The position numbers and the translations under genes are program-made. 64,000 nt of DNA from Murinocardiopsis flavida (lineage in GTDB: Bacteria; Actinomycetota; Actinomycetes; Streptosporangiales; Streptosporangiaceae), in assembly GCF_003014485.1 (NCBI RefSeq), contig NZ_PYGA01000014.1, positions 1 to 64,000 of the forward strand. Reading direction: 5' to 3'. This document shows positions 24,191 through 33,511 of this stretch, piece after piece. The number at the start of each line of letters is the position of its first letter. Positions within the stretch are counted from its first letter, which is position 1. The notes under the pieces are model-generated. The model saw only the letters and a program-made list of their open reading frames with translations. It ran no database searches and had not been told where the DNA came from.

Positions 24191-25807
24191 ATGGCGTCGG
24201 AGCAATCCAGGGTGATCGCCGGCAGGTATGAGCTGAGGACGATCCTCGGGCGCGGCGGTATGGGCGCCGTATGGCGCGCCTGGGACCCCCAGCTGGGGCG
24301 CGAGGTCGCCATCAAGGAGGTGCTCATCCCGCCCGGGTTGAGCGCCGAAGGGCTGGCGCAGGCGCACGCCCGGACCCGCCGCGAGGCCCGCTCCGCGGCG
24401 ATGCTGACCAACCCGGCCGTGGTGGCGGTGCACGACGTCCTGGAGGCCGAGGGCCACCCGTGGATCGTCATGCAGCTCGTCCAGGGCCGGACGGTCGCCG
24501 AGATCCTGCGCGCCGAAGGGCCGCTGCGCTGGGAGCGGGTCGCCGCCATGGCGGCCGACCTGCTCGGCGCGCTGCGCGAGGCGCACGCCAAGGGCGTGGT
24601 GCACCGCGACATCAAGCCGGGCAACGTCATGCTCGGCGACGACGGCGGGGTCAAGCTCACCGACTTCGGCATCGCGACCATCGACGACGACGTCTCCATC
24701 ACCCGTACCGGCTCCCTCGTCGGCTCGCCGCAGTACATGGCGCCGGAACGGCTGGAGTACGAGAGCAACGCCCCGGCGATCGACGTGTGGGGGCTCGGCG
24801 CCACGATGTACGCGGCGGTCGAGGGCGCGTCGCCGTTCCAGCGCGATACCGTCACCGGCACCATCTCGGCGGTGCTCACGGCGCCCATCCCGCCGCCGGC
24901 GCACGCCGGACCCCTGGCGGGCGTGCTGCGCGCCATGCTCGACCGCGACCCCGTCCGCCGCATCGGCGTCGACGACGCGGCGGCGATGCTCGCCGGGCTC
25001 CTCGGAACGGGGCCGCGCCAGGCGGCCGGGCCGTTCCCGCCCCAGTCGGCGCCCCCGTTCCACTCGCAGGGACCGCCCGCCCCGCAGCCCCCGCAATCCC
25101 CGCAATCCCCGCAATCCCCGCCGCAGCCCCCGCCGCCGCGGTCCGGGTCCGGCGCGAAGCGGGGACTGCTCCTCGCCGCGGCCCTCGTCGTCATGCTCGT
25201 CCTCGCCTCGGCGGCGGTCTACGTCGCGACCCGGCCGCAGGAGGGCCAGGGCGGGGCGGCGGAGCAGAGCGGCGCGCCGGACGACTCTCCCGGCCCCTCT
25301 CAGGGCGCCTCGGCGCCGGTCGAGTACGAGTCCTACGCCGGCGACGACGGCGACTCCGTCGACTACCCGGCGGGGTGGGAGGTCGTGCCCGAGGAGAAGG
25401 GCGACTTCCGCATCGACTCGCCCGACCGGAAGGACCTCGCCTACATCAGCCACGAGTGGTACTCGCCGCCCTCCGCCAAAGGCGACAAGAGCGTCAAGGA
25501 GCACGCTCTCGACGAGAGCCGGCGGGTGGAGAAGCAGTTGCGGCGGGACCTGCCCGACTACAAGCGGCTGCGCATGGAGAAGGTCGAGGCGACCGATCGG
25601 CCCGAGGGCTGGGAGGTCGTCGAGTGGAACTACACCTACACCAACGGCGACACACCCAAGACGCCGCAGCGCTACGTCCAGCGGCTGCACATCAGGATCC
25701 CCGACAGCAGCCACAACATCCTGGAGGTCGATTCGCCGGCGGGGAAGCGGGGCCGGTACGCCCCCATCGGCGAGCACGTCCTCGACTCCTACAAGCCCGC
25801 CGACTGA
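24191..25807 (+). CDS. Membrane Ser/Thr protein kinase with extracytoplasmic sensor domain
   Basis: A 538-residue Hanks-type kinase. Kinase domain residues 12-270: glycine loop GRGGMGAVW, ATP-lysine K42 (VAIKEV), catalytic HRDIKPGN with D140, and DFG D158; SPQYMAPE follows. Residues about 275-320 are Pro/Gln/Ser-rich and include a PQSPQSPQS tandem repeat. A single membrane helix spans about residues 324-346. The outer part (about 370-538) is a soluble domain starting VDYPAGWEVV, without PASTA repeats, so it probably senses something other than peptidoglycan stems. ATG 24191 is chosen because it starts the conserved kinase fold; GGCGGGGA precedes it. The upstream ddl stop is 81 bases away. Confidence 0.9.
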   Translation: MASEQSRVIAGRYELRTILGRGGMGAVWRAWDPQLGREVAIKEVLIPPGLSAEGLAQAHARTRREARSAAMLTNPAVVAVHDVLEAEGHPWIVMQLVQGRTVAEILRAEGPLRWERVAAMAADLLGALREAHAKGVVHRDIKPGNVMLGDDGGVKLTDFGIATIDDDVSITRTGSLVGSPQYMAPERLEYESNAPAIDVWGLGATMYAAVEGASPFQRDTVTGTISAVLTAPIPPPAHAGPLAGVLRAMLDRDPVRRIGVDDAAAMLAGLLGTGPRQAAGPFPPQSAPPFHSQGPPAPQPPQSPQSPQSPPQPPPPRSGSGAKRGLLLAAALVVMLVLASAAVYVATRPQEGQGGAAEQSGAPDDSPGPSQGASAPVEYESYAGDDGDSVDYPAGWEVVPEEKGDFRIDSPDRKDLAYISHEWYSPPSAKGDKSVKEHALDESRRVEKQLRRDLPDYKRLRMEKVEATDRPEGWEVVEWNYTYTNGDTPKTPQRYVQRLHIRIPDSSHNILEVDSPAGKRGRYAPIGEHVLDSYKPAD

Positions 25808-25829
25808 CGACCCGGTGGGCGCCGCCCCG

Positions 25830-26651
25830 CTACGCGGGACCGGGCCACTGCGGCGGGCCGCCCTCGATGTGCGGTGCGGGCGCCGGGGGCGCCGGGGGAG
25901 CGGCGGGCAGCAGGTTGCGGGCGAGGATGGTGCCGCCCGCCGTGGCGGCGGGGAACACCACGACCGCGACGAACGGGATGGACAGCAGCAGGTAGGTGGG
26001 CACCGCGAAGCCCAGGACGTGCAGGCGGCGGGTGCCCATGTGCCGCCGCCGGTCGCGGAGCCGGATCAGGCCGCGCCGGTCGAACGCGGTGCCGACCAGC
26101 TCGATCGTGAGCATCCAGCCGCCGAACAGTGCGGCGATCACCGGGATGACCGACTGGCCGATGAGCGGGATGAACCCGGCGAAGAACAGCGGCACCGTCA
26201 CCAGCAGCGTGAGCGCGATGATGGAGAACGCCTGGCGGAGCGCCCGTGCGACGGAGCGGACCAGCGGCTCGTCGGGCGCCGGCGGGGCGTCGCCGAGCTC
26301 GTCCTCGACGGCCTCGGCGATCTTGTCGTACAGGGGGAAGCCCAGCGCCAGGGTGAGCCCCGTGAAGCCCACCACCATGACCAGGAGCAGCACCGCGGTC
26401 AGCGCCAGGCTGACCGCCACCCGCGTGGCGGTGCGCCAGGTGTCGTCCCACCCCTGGGCGAACGGGGTCAGCCACGCCGCCAGCGTGTCGACGTTGAGCA
26501 GGAACACGGTCAGGATGATCACGAACAGGATGGACGTGATCAGCGGCGGGATGGCGCCGAGCAGGAACAGCCGGGGCCGCCGCAGCACCATGCCGAAGCC
26601 GCGCAGCAGCACACCGGTACCGGAGAACGTTTCGCGAAGGGGGTTGCTCAC
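25830..26651 (-). CDS. EI24/CysZ-like membrane protein
   Basis: A 273-residue protein with about four hydrophobic segments and the DUF-type order seen in EI24/CysZ proteins: FSGTGVLLRGFGMVLRRP, then LFLLGAIPPLITSILF, ALGFPLYDKIAEAVEDEL and LIGQSVIPVIAALFGGW. CysZ is a sulphate channel in proteobacteria; actinobacterial homologues are often of unknown transport role. GTG 26651 has GGGAGG before it and starts 64 bases upstream of the cydC stop, in the same direction and possibly downstream in that transcript. The last 25 residues are Pro/Ala-rich. Confidence 0.8.
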   Translation of the reverse strand: MSNPLRETFSGTGVLLRGFGMVLRRPRLFLLGAIPPLITSILFVIILTVFLLNVDTLAAWLTPFAQGWDDTWRTATRVAVSLALTAVLLLVMVVGFTGLTLALGFPLYDKIAEAVEDELGDAPPAPDEPLVRSVARALRQAFSIIALTLLVTVPLFFAGFIPLIGQSVIPVIAALFGGWMLTIELVGTAFDRRGLIRLRDRRRHMGTRRLHVLGFAVPTYLLLSIPFVAVVVFPAATAGGTILARNLLPAAPPAPPAPAPHIEGGPPQWPGPA

Positions 26652-26715
26652 GCCTCCCGACGATAGCGCCGCCGGGACGCGCGCGCACCGCCCGGAAGCG
26701 GTCGGGCGCCGCCGC

Positions 26716-28473
26716 TCAGCCCGCCCCCGCACCGTTGGTGAGTGCGACGGCGTCGCGGTACCAGCCGTCGCTCGCGAGGAGGTCGGCGTGGCTGCCGTGT
26801 TGCAGCACGGCGCCCTCGGCGAGGACGTAGATCTCGTCCACGCGGTCGAGTCCCGCGAGGTCGTGCGTGATGAGCAGGGTGGAGTAGCCCTCGGCCGCGG
26901 CGAGGAGGTCGGCCGTCACCGCGTCGCGGGTGTCGGGGTCGAGGTGGGCGGTCGGCTCGTCGAGGACCAGGACGCGGGGCGCAGCGAGCAGCGCGCGGGC
27001 CAGCGCGAGGCGCTGGCGCATGCCGCCGCTGAGCCGGGTGCCGTGCGAGCCGACCTCGGTTTCGAGCCCGTCGGGCATGGCCTCGACCTCGTGGGCGAGC
27101 CGGGCGCGCCGCAGCGCGTCCCAGAGCGCGTCGTCGCCGCAGCCGGGCCGGGCCAGCCGCAGGTTCTCCCGCAGGCTGCTGGCGAAGATGTGCGGGTCCT
27201 GCGGGACCCCGGCGACCGCCGCGCGGGCGGCGTCGACCGGGTGGGCGGTGATGTCGGCGCCGCCCAGTTCGACCGTCCCGGAATCGGGGTCGCGGAACCG
27301 GAACAGCACGGACGCCAGCGTGGACTTCCCGGCCCCGCTGGGGCCCAGCACGGCGACGGTGCGGCCCGGTGCGATGTCGAGGTCGACCCCGTCGAGCGCC
27401 CACGGCTCGCCGGGCCCGTAGCGGACCCGCAGGTCGCGTATGCGCAGTGCGGCGGGGCCGTCGGGGAGGGCGGGGCCGGTCTCGGGGGCGTCCACCGACG
27501 GAGGGGTGTCGAGGACGCCGAACAGGCGCGCACCGCTCGCCCTGATGGCGCCGAGGCGGGCGGCGACCGCGGGGAGCGGGGCGACGATCTCGAAGGCGGC
27601 GAGCGCGGTCAGCACCACGACGGCGAGGGAGATCGAGGTGAGCGTGTCGTCGGCGACCGCGGCGACCCCCAGCAGCAGGGTGGCCCACACGGTCAGGCCG
27701 GTGATGAGCGCCGCGGCACCGGCGCCGAACCCGAGGAGCGCGGCGTCGCGGCGCGCCACCCGGGTGAGCTCGGTGTCGGCCTGCTGGACGCGGGCGACGG
27801 CGCGGTCCATGGCGCCGTAGGCGATCAGGTCGGGCGCGCCGTACAGGGTGTCGACCAGGGCGGTGGACAGCTCCCCCCGGGCGGCCGCCTGCCGTTCGCC
27901 GGGGCGCCGCCCCAGCGCGGCCGCCGCGAAGGGCACCACCAGCCCGGCGAGGACCAGGCCGGCGGCGAGCAGCAGCCCGCCGGGCACGTACAGCGCGGTG
28001 CACACCGCGATGGTCGCGCCCCCGGTGACCACGGCGATCAGGGGCGGGGTGAGCCCGCGCACGAGCAGGTCCTGGGTGGCGTCGGTGTCGCTGACCAGGC
28101 GCGAGACGAGGTCGCCCGACCGGAACCGGCGCACGGGCTCGGTGCGGGCCAGCCGCTCGTAGACGCGCACCCGCACGTCGGCCAGGGTGCGGAACGCCGC
28201 GTCGTGGGTGACGAGCCGCTCCATGTAGCGGGCCACGCCGCGGCTCACCCCGAGCGCGCGGGTGGCGACGACGGCGATGCTCAGCGCGGTGATGGGCGGG
28301 TGCTCGGCCGCCTTGGCGATGAGCCAGGCCGACACACCGAGCAGGGCGACACCCGAGCCGGTCGCCGCGGCGCCCCAGAGCACGCCGAGGACGAACCGGA
28401 CGCCGCGCGGGCGGGCGAGGGCGATCATCCGCCACAGGGGGTCCCGGGCGGGCCCGGTGATCGGGGAGGACAT
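26716..28473 (-). CDS. cydC: Thiol-reductant ABC exporter subunit CydC
   Basis: A 585-residue fused membrane-ATPase half-transporter. Six hydrophobic segments are followed by Walker A GPSGAGKST, signature LSGGMRQRLALARALL and Walker B LVLDEPTAHLD. With CydD it exports glutathione/cysteine-type thiols needed to mature cytochrome bd. ATG 28473 lies three bases after the cydD stop (TAG 28479-28477), so translation is coupled. Confidence 0.93.
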   Translation of the reverse strand: MSSPITGPARDPLWRMIALARPRGVRFVLGVLWGAAATGSGVALLGVSAWLIAKAAEHPPITALSIAVVATRALGVSRGVARYMERLVTHDAAFRTLADVRVRVYERLARTEPVRRFRSGDLVSRLVSDTDATQDLLVRGLTPPLIAVVTGGATIAVCTALYVPGGLLLAAGLVLAGLVVPFAAAALGRRPGERQAAARGELSTALVDTLYGAPDLIAYGAMDRAVARVQQADTELTRVARRDAALLGFGAGAAALITGLTVWATLLLGVAAVADDTLTSISLAVVVLTALAAFEIVAPLPAVAARLGAIRASGARLFGVLDTPPSVDAPETGPALPDGPAALRIRDLRVRYGPGEPWALDGVDLDIAPGRTVAVLGPSGAGKSTLASVLFRFRDPDSGTVELGGADITAHPVDAARAAVAGVPQDPHIFASSLRENLRLARPGCGDDALWDALRRARLAHEVEAMPDGLETEVGSHGTRLSGGMRQRLALARALLAAPRVLVLDEPTAHLDPDTRDAVTADLLAAAEGYSTLLITHDLAGLDRVDEIYVLAEGAVLQHGSHADLLASDGWYRDAVALTNGAGAG

Positions 28474-28476
28474 GGC

Positions 28477-30237
28477 CTAGGCCCCTTCGGCTGCGTCGGT
28501 GAGGGCGATGGCGCCCGCGTGGATGGGGACGACGTCGTCGGCGACGTCGGCCCAGCCGAGGTCGTGGGCGACGATGATGCCCGTGCGGCCGTCGAGGAGC
28601 CGCCCGGCGGCGCGGCGGACGGCGGCGGCGTTGTCGGGGTCGAGGTGCGCGGTGGGCTCGTCGAGCAGCACGATGGGCGCGTCGCGCAGGAACGCCCGCG
28701 CCAGGGCGATGCGCTGCCGCTGGCCGGCCGACAGCCGCGCGCCGCGCTCGCCGAGGCGGGTCTCGTAGCCGTCGGGCAGCCGCGCGACGAACGCGTGGGC
28801 CTCGGCGCGCTCGGCGGCGCGCCGGACCGCGGCGTCGTCGGCGTCGGGCGCGCCGAGCCGGATGTTGCCCGCCACGGTGTCGTCGAACAGGTAGGGCTGC
28901 TGCGGTACCCACGCGATGAGCGCCCGCCATTGGTCGGCGGGCACATCGGCAAGCGGGATCTCGGGCCCGTCGGCCGGGGTGATGCGCACGGCCCCGCCGG
29001 TGGGCTCGCGCATGCGCAGCAGCAGCGCGAGGAGCGTGCTCTTCCCCGACCCGCTGGGGCCGGTGAGGAGGGTGCGGCGGCCGGGCGCGAAGACGAGGGA
29101 GGCGTCGCGCAGCGCGGGGGTCTCCCTGCCGGGGTAGACGAGGGTGACGCCGTCGAGGCGGATGCGCGGGGCGGCGGCGCCGGGGCCGCGCAGCAGGGCG
29201 GGGGGAGGGGCGGGCCGGGCGGCGGCGCCGTCGTCCTTGACGGCGGCCTTCTCGTCGAGGGTCGCGAAGACCTGCTGCGCCGCGGCGACCCCCTCCATGC
29301 TCGCGTGGAAGCGGGCGCCGACCTCGCGCAGCGGCAGGTACGCCTCGGGGGCGAGGATCAGGACCAGCAGCGCCGTCTCGAAGTCGAGCAGGCCGTACAT
29401 CAGCCGGATGCCGATCTGCACCGCGACCAGCGCGACGGCGAGGGTCGCCAGCAGCTCCAGCACGAACGCCGAGAGGAACGCCACGCGCAGCGTCGCCATG
29501 GTGGTCGTGCGGTGCTCTTCGGTGATGCGCCGGATGATGGCGGCCTGCGCCTTGGCGCGGCGGAACACCGCGAGGGTCGGCAGGCCCTCGACGACGTCGA
29601 GGAAGTGCCCGCCGAGCCGGTTCAGCAGCGCCCACTGCCGCTCGGTGCGCTGCCGGGTGTGCATCCCGACCAGCGCCATGAACAGCGGGATCAGGGGGAT
29701 GGTGACGGCGACGATCACGCCCGAGATCCAGTCGGCCCCGAACACCACCACCAGGACCGCGACGGGCACCAGCATGGCGAGGACGAGCTGCGGCAGGTAC
29801 CGGGCGAAGTAGTCGTCGAGCGCGTCGAGCCCGCGGGTGGCCAGGGTGACCAGTTCCCCGGCGCGGGGGGTGCCGGTGCCCGATGCGCCGGCCAGCCACG
29901 CGGTCTGCGGTTCGCCCCCGGCCCGGTCGGCGCCGGTGACGTGCGCGACGAGGCGTGTGCGCAGCTGGGACTTTGCCCGCGCGGCCGAGCGCAGCGCCGC
30001 GGTCTCGGCGCCGTAGGACAGGACCGCGCGGGCGAGCGCGACCCCGGCCAGCGCGGCGACGGCCCAGGAGAGCTGCCGCGGCCCGGCGCCCTCGGCCGCG
30101 CCGGCGATGGTGTGCGCCAGCAGCCACGCCTGGAGCAGGATGAGGGCGGTGACCGCCGCGCCGCACACCACCGTCACGGCCAGGTGGACGCGCACCGCGC
30201 GTGCGGTCCGGACCAGGCGGGGGTCAAGGGGTCTCAT
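28477..30237 (-). CDS. cydD: Thiol-reductant ABC exporter subunit CydD
   Basis: A 586-residue half-transporter with six hydrophobic segments, Walker A GPSGSGKST, signature LSAGQRQRIALARAFL and Walker B IVLLDEPTAHLD. It pairs with CydC, which begins three bases on. ATG 30237 is chosen because it starts the conserved first helix; upstream of it a GC-rich hairpin (30277-30303) separates cydD from cydB. In many actinobacteria cydC and cydD are fused; here they are separate. Confidence 0.93.
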   Translation of the reverse strand: MRPLDPRLVRTARAVRVHLAVTVVCGAAVTALILLQAWLLAHTIAGAAEGAGPRQLSWAVAALAGVALARAVLSYGAETAALRSAARAKSQLRTRLVAHVTGADRAGGEPQTAWLAGASGTGTPRAGELVTLATRGLDALDDYFARYLPQLVLAMLVPVAVLVVVFGADWISGVIVAVTIPLIPLFMALVGMHTRQRTERQWALLNRLGGHFLDVVEGLPTLAVFRRAKAQAAIIRRITEEHRTTTMATLRVAFLSAFVLELLATLAVALVAVQIGIRLMYGLLDFETALLVLILAPEAYLPLREVGARFHASMEGVAAAQQVFATLDEKAAVKDDGAAARPAPPPALLRGPGAAAPRIRLDGVTLVYPGRETPALRDASLVFAPGRRTLLTGPSGSGKSTLLALLLRMREPTGGAVRITPADGPEIPLADVPADQWRALIAWVPQQPYLFDDTVAGNIRLGAPDADDAAVRRAAERAEAHAFVARLPDGYETRLGERGARLSAGQRQRIALARAFLRDAPIVLLDEPTAHLDPDNAAAVRRAAGRLLDGRTGIIVAHDLGWADVADDVVPIHAGAIALTDAAEGA

Positions 30238-30276
30238 GCGGCGCTCTGCTCTCTCGGTCCTGCGGCGGGGCGGGTG

Positions 30277-30303
30277 GGGCGCCGGGCCCGCGGCCCGGCG
30301 CCC
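30277..30303 (-). terminator. Intercistronic hairpin between cydB and cydD
   Basis: Eleven-base arms (30277-30287 and 30293-30303) pair perfectly around a 5-base loop, inside a continuous gene set. It may attenuate or stabilise, giving more CydAB than CydDC. No T tract follows on the minus strand. Confidence 0.5.
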
Positions 30304-30307
30304 GGCG

Positions 30308-31336
30308 TCATCCGGACGTCCCAACGCCACCATAGGCTGGCGCGGGCTCGATCTGCTGCGGGGTGACCCGCTTGCGGAACACCCAGTACGACCACGCCTG
30401 GTAGCCGATCACGACGGGCAGGAACACCAGCCCCACCCACGAGACCACGGTGAGCGTGTACTCCGCCGAGGAGGCGTTGGCGATCGTGAGGCTGTTGGCC
30501 GGGTCGGTCGTACTGGGCAGGACATTGGGGAACAGCGCGCCGAACAGCAGGATCGACACCGCCCCGATGGTGACCGCCGTCGCGGTGAACGACCAGCCCT
30601 CGCGGCCGCGCCCGGCGAGCGCGACCCCCGCCACCAGCGCGGCCGCAGCGGTGGCCGCCACCGGCCAGGTCCACGCCGTGCCGTAGGCCAGCTGGGTCCA
30701 GAGCAGGAAGCCGGTCGCGGTGGGAACGGTCGCGACGGCGAGGGTGCGCACCGCGGCGCGCGCCCGGTGCCGTACCGCCCCGTCGGTCTTGAGGCTGAGG
30801 AACACCGCGCCGTGCAGGGTGAACAGCAGCAACGTGGTCGCCCCTCCGAGCAGGGCGTAGGGGTTGAGCAGGTCGAACAGGCCGGCCGTCACGATGTGGT
30901 CGGCGTCCATGGGCACGCCGCGGATGATGTTGGCGAACGCCACCCCCCACAGTACGGCGGGGACCGTGCTGCCGAAGAAGATCGCCTTGTCCCAGGCGGC
31001 CCGCCAGTGGTCGGTGTCGACCTTGCCCCGGTACTCGAACGCGACGCCGCGCACGATGAGCGCCACCAGGATGAAGAACAGCGGCAGGTAGAACCCGCTG
31101 AACACGGACGCGTACCAGGCGGGGAACGCGGCGAACATCGCGCCGCCCGCTGTGATCAGCCAGACCTCGTTGCCGTCCCACACGGGGCCGATCGAGTTGA
31201 TCATGACGCGGCGGTCGGTGTTGCTCCGCCCGATGAACGGCAGCAGCGTGCCGACGCCGAAGTCGAACCCTTCGAGGACGAAGTAGCCGATCCACAGGAC
31301 GGCGATGGCGATGAACCAGACGAGTGCGAGATCCAT
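30308..31336 (-). CDS. cydB: Cytochrome bd ubiquinol/menaquinol oxidase subunit II
   Basis: A 342-residue subunit with about nine hydrophobic helices. The family N terminus (VLEGFDFGVG) and GPVWDGNEVWLITAGGAMFAAFP are intact. It supports the haem-bearing CydA in this high-affinity, energy-conserving oxidase. It lies 12 bases after cydA and shares its promoter. Confidence 0.97.
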   Translation of the reverse strand: MDLALVWFIAIAVLWIGYFVLEGFDFGVGTLLPFIGRSNTDRRVMINSIGPVWDGNEVWLITAGGAMFAAFPAWYASVFSGFYLPLFFILVALIVRGVAFEYRGKVDTDHWRAAWDKAIFFGSTVPAVLWGVAFANIIRGVPMDADHIVTAGLFDLLNPYALLGGATTLLLFTLHGAVFLSLKTDGAVRHRARAAVRTLAVATVPTATGFLLWTQLAYGTAWTWPVAATAAAALVAGVALAGRGREGWSFTATAVTIGAVSILLFGALFPNVLPSTTDPANSLTIANASSAEYTLTVVSWVGLVFLPVVIGYQAWSYWVFRKRVTPQQIEPAPAYGGVGTSG

Positions 31337-31348
31337 GGTGACCGGCTC

Positions 31349-32824
31349 CTAGTAGACGAAGGCGGGGACGGCCGTGTCCGCGCCGTCGGAATCGTCGGAG
31401 TCGTCGGCGCCGTCCTCCTTGTTCGGGACGACGTGGGACGGCCCGGCCTTGACGTAGCGCCACAGCAGCCCGGCCTCGACGACGGCGAGGACCCCGTAGA
31501 GCAGCGTGAATCCGGTGAGGGTGAACGCGACCGACCCGAGGCCGACCCCCGGCGAGACCCCGGCGGCGGTGAGCAGCTCGCCGACGACGACCCAGGGCTG
31601 GCGGCCCATTTCGGTGAGGATCCAGCCGCAGATGTTGGCGGTGAGGGCGGCGGGGAGCCCCAGGATCGCGAGCCGGTACATCCACGGGCGGTCGGGCATC
31701 CGCGACCCGCGCGTCAGCCACAGACCGGCGACCGAGAGCGCGACCCCGGCCAGGCCGAACCCGATCATCACCCGGAACGCCCAGTACAGGACGGCGATGT
31801 TGGGCCGGTAGTCGACCTCGCCGTTGCCGGGGTGCTCGGCCGCGAGGTCGCGCTGGACGTCGTTGATCCCGGCGACCTCGCCGTTGACGTCGTTGGTGGC
31901 GAGGAAGGAGAGGAGCTTGGGGATCTGGATGTTGACGTGGTTGCGGCCGTCCTCGATGTCGCCGACGGCGAAGAGCGAGAACCCGGCCCCCTCCTCGCCG
32001 TCCCACAGCGCCTCGGCCGAGGCCGTCTTCATCGGCTCGTACTCGGCCATGAGCTGGGCCTGGTGGTGGCCCGAGAACGCCGCCAGCGCGCCGGCCAGCG
32101 CGGTGACGACCATGCCGGTCCGCAGGGTCGCGCGGAACAGGTCGTGCTCGCTGCGGTGCGGGACGTCGCCCGGCGTGCCGGAGTCCCCGTAGTAGCGGGA
32201 GCGCAGCAGCTTGAACGCGCTGACCGCCACCACGAACAGCCCGGCGGTGATGAAGGCGCCGGCGACGACGTGCAGGTAGGTCGACCACGCCTGGTCGTTG
32301 GAGAGGACCGCCCAGATGTCGGTGAGCTGGGCGCGGCCGGTCTCCTCGTTGACCTCGAAGCCCACGGGGTGCCGCATCCAGGCGTTGGCGGCGAGGATGA
32401 AGTACGCCGAGAGGTTGGTGCCGATCGCCACGATCCAGATGCAGGCGAGGTGGACGCGGCGCGGCAGCTTGTCCCAGCCGAAGATCCACAGCCCGATGAA
32501 GGTCGACTCCAGGAAGAACGCGAGCAGCGCCTCCATCGCCAGCGGCGCGCCGAACACGTCGCCGACGAACCGCGAGTACTCACTCCAGTTCATCCCGAAC
32601 TGGAACTCCTGCACGATCCCGGTGACGACCCCCATGGCGAAGTTGATCAGGAACAGCTTGCCGAAGAACTTCGTCGCCTGGAGGTACTGGTGCTTGCCGG
32701 TGCGGTGCCAGGCCGTTTGCAGTGCGGCGACGATGACCGAAAGGCCGATCGTCAGCGGAACGAACAGAAAGTGGTAGACGGTGGTGATTCCGAACTGCCA
32801 CCGCGCGAGATCCAGTGCTTCCAT
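31349..32824 (-). CDS. cydA: Cytochrome bd oxidase subunit I
   Basis: A 491-residue membrane subunit carrying haem b558, b595 and d. The start LDLARWQFGITTVYHFLFVPLT contains the haem-ligand His of helix I region; NWSEYSRFVGDVFGAPLAMEALLAFFLEST and GWILTEMGRQPWVV are also family landmarks. The Q-loop is of the short type usual in Gram-positives. ATG 32824 begins the family sequence; the promoter at 32902-32873 lies 49 bases upstream with operator-like palindromes over its -10. Confidence 0.97.
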   Translation of the reverse strand: MEALDLARWQFGITTVYHFLFVPLTIGLSVIVAALQTAWHRTGKHQYLQATKFFGKLFLINFAMGVVTGIVQEFQFGMNWSEYSRFVGDVFGAPLAMEALLAFFLESTFIGLWIFGWDKLPRRVHLACIWIVAIGTNLSAYFILAANAWMRHPVGFEVNEETGRAQLTDIWAVLSNDQAWSTYLHVVAGAFITAGLFVVAVSAFKLLRSRYYGDSGTPGDVPHRSEHDLFRATLRTGMVVTALAGALAAFSGHHQAQLMAEYEPMKTASAEALWDGEEGAGFSLFAVGDIEDGRNHVNIQIPKLLSFLATNDVNGEVAGINDVQRDLAAEHPGNGEVDYRPNIAVLYWAFRVMIGFGLAGVALSVAGLWLTRGSRMPDRPWMYRLAILGLPAALTANICGWILTEMGRQPWVVVGELLTAAGVSPGVGLGSVAFTLTGFTLLYGVLAVVEAGLLWRYVKAGPSHVVPNKEDGADDSDDSDGADTAVPAFVY

Positions 32825-32860
32825 GTCGGCCTCTCCAACGCCCCCGACCTTTGACGGCGT

Positions 32861-32902
32861 GTAGTACTACGAAGTGTAGTTCTACAACGCGTAGTCGATC
32901 AA
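32861..32902 (-). promoter_or_regulatory. cydABDC promoter with palindromes over the -10
   Basis: On the minus strand TTGATC (32902-32897), an 18-base spacer and TACACT (32878-32873) form a good promoter. Palindromes cover its -10 and start region: GTAGTACTAC (32861-32870) and TGTAG-TT-CTACA (32875-32886), with ACTAC/GTAGT arms also spaced five bases. The TACTAC/GTAGTA flavour resembles BlaI/MecI-family operators; it does not resemble the TGTGAAC-type Rex site known upstream of Streptomyces cyd genes. The regulator is not in the window. Confidence 0.6.
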
Positions 32903-33025
32903 TGAGGGTCCATTGGGATACGGATCACGGTCGCGCCCGCCGGAAACCGGCACGCCGCGCGGCGCCGCGGCCCCGCGGTCAGAGGGCGGGCCGCCGCCGG
33001 CGCCGGGGCCGGCTCGGCCCTGCCG

Positions 33026-33490
33026 TCAGAGTTCGCCCGCGGGCAGCGCCGGCAGGTGCTCCTCGACGAGGTCGCTGACGTCGAGCAGGCTCTCGGCCGG
33101 GTCGAGGTCGTAGGACTCCGGGACGGTGAGCTCGACGTAGGCGTGGCGCCCGACGGCGGTGAAGGTGACGGGACGCTCGGTCGGGACGCCCAGCCACGCG
33201 ATGTCGTTGATCACGACCAGTTCGGATTCGGGCCGCAGCTCCTTGGGGCGGTCGACCCCGCAGCGCAGCATGATCGCCGGGCTGCCCCAGCCGACCACGT
33301 ACTCGGAGTCGGGGCTGACGTCCTTGCGCTGCTCGCCCAGCAGGGAGTCGGGCAGCGCGCCCATGAGCCCCGGGCACAGTTCGGCGGCGCGGCCCGTGGG
33401 CTCGGGCGCGGGGAGGTCGGGATCGCCGCCCGTGCAGCCGGCCAGCAGCGCCAGCCCTGCGACGGCGGCGCCGAGTGCCGCGTGTCTCAT
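33026..33490 (-). CDS. DUF3515 lipoprotein
   Basis: A 154-residue protein with a short signal ending in lipobox LLAGC, then the DUF3515 domain containing ELCPGLMGALPDSLLGE, VVGWGSPAIMLRCGV and NDIAWLGVPTERPVTFTAVGRHAYVELTVP. Two Cys outside the lipobox may form a disulphide. The family is actinobacterial, near thiL and often ddl, with no assigned role. ATG 33490 follows the RAM-domain gene by 21 bases, so the two are probably co-transcribed. Confidence 0.85.
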   Translation of the reverse strand: MRHAALGAAVAGLALLAGCTGGDPDLPAPEPTGRAAELCPGLMGALPDSLLGEQRKDVSPDSEYVVGWGSPAIMLRCGVDRPKELRPESELVVINDIAWLGVPTERPVTFTAVGRHAYVELTVPESYDLDPAESLLDVSDLVEEHLPALPAGEL

Positions 33491-33511
33491 ATCGGTGCCG
33501 CCACTCCCGGC

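Noticed and set aside
25080-25130. Short direct repeats (CCGCAATCC) resembling a CRISPR array
   Set aside because: They are in frame in the kinase gene and encode the PQSPQS linker; the unit is nine bases with no spacers and no cas gene.
25996-30366. Very long open frame on the plus strand opposite cydC and cydD
   Set aside because: It has no family features and lies antisense to two genes with intact Walker motifs; it is a GC-content shadow.
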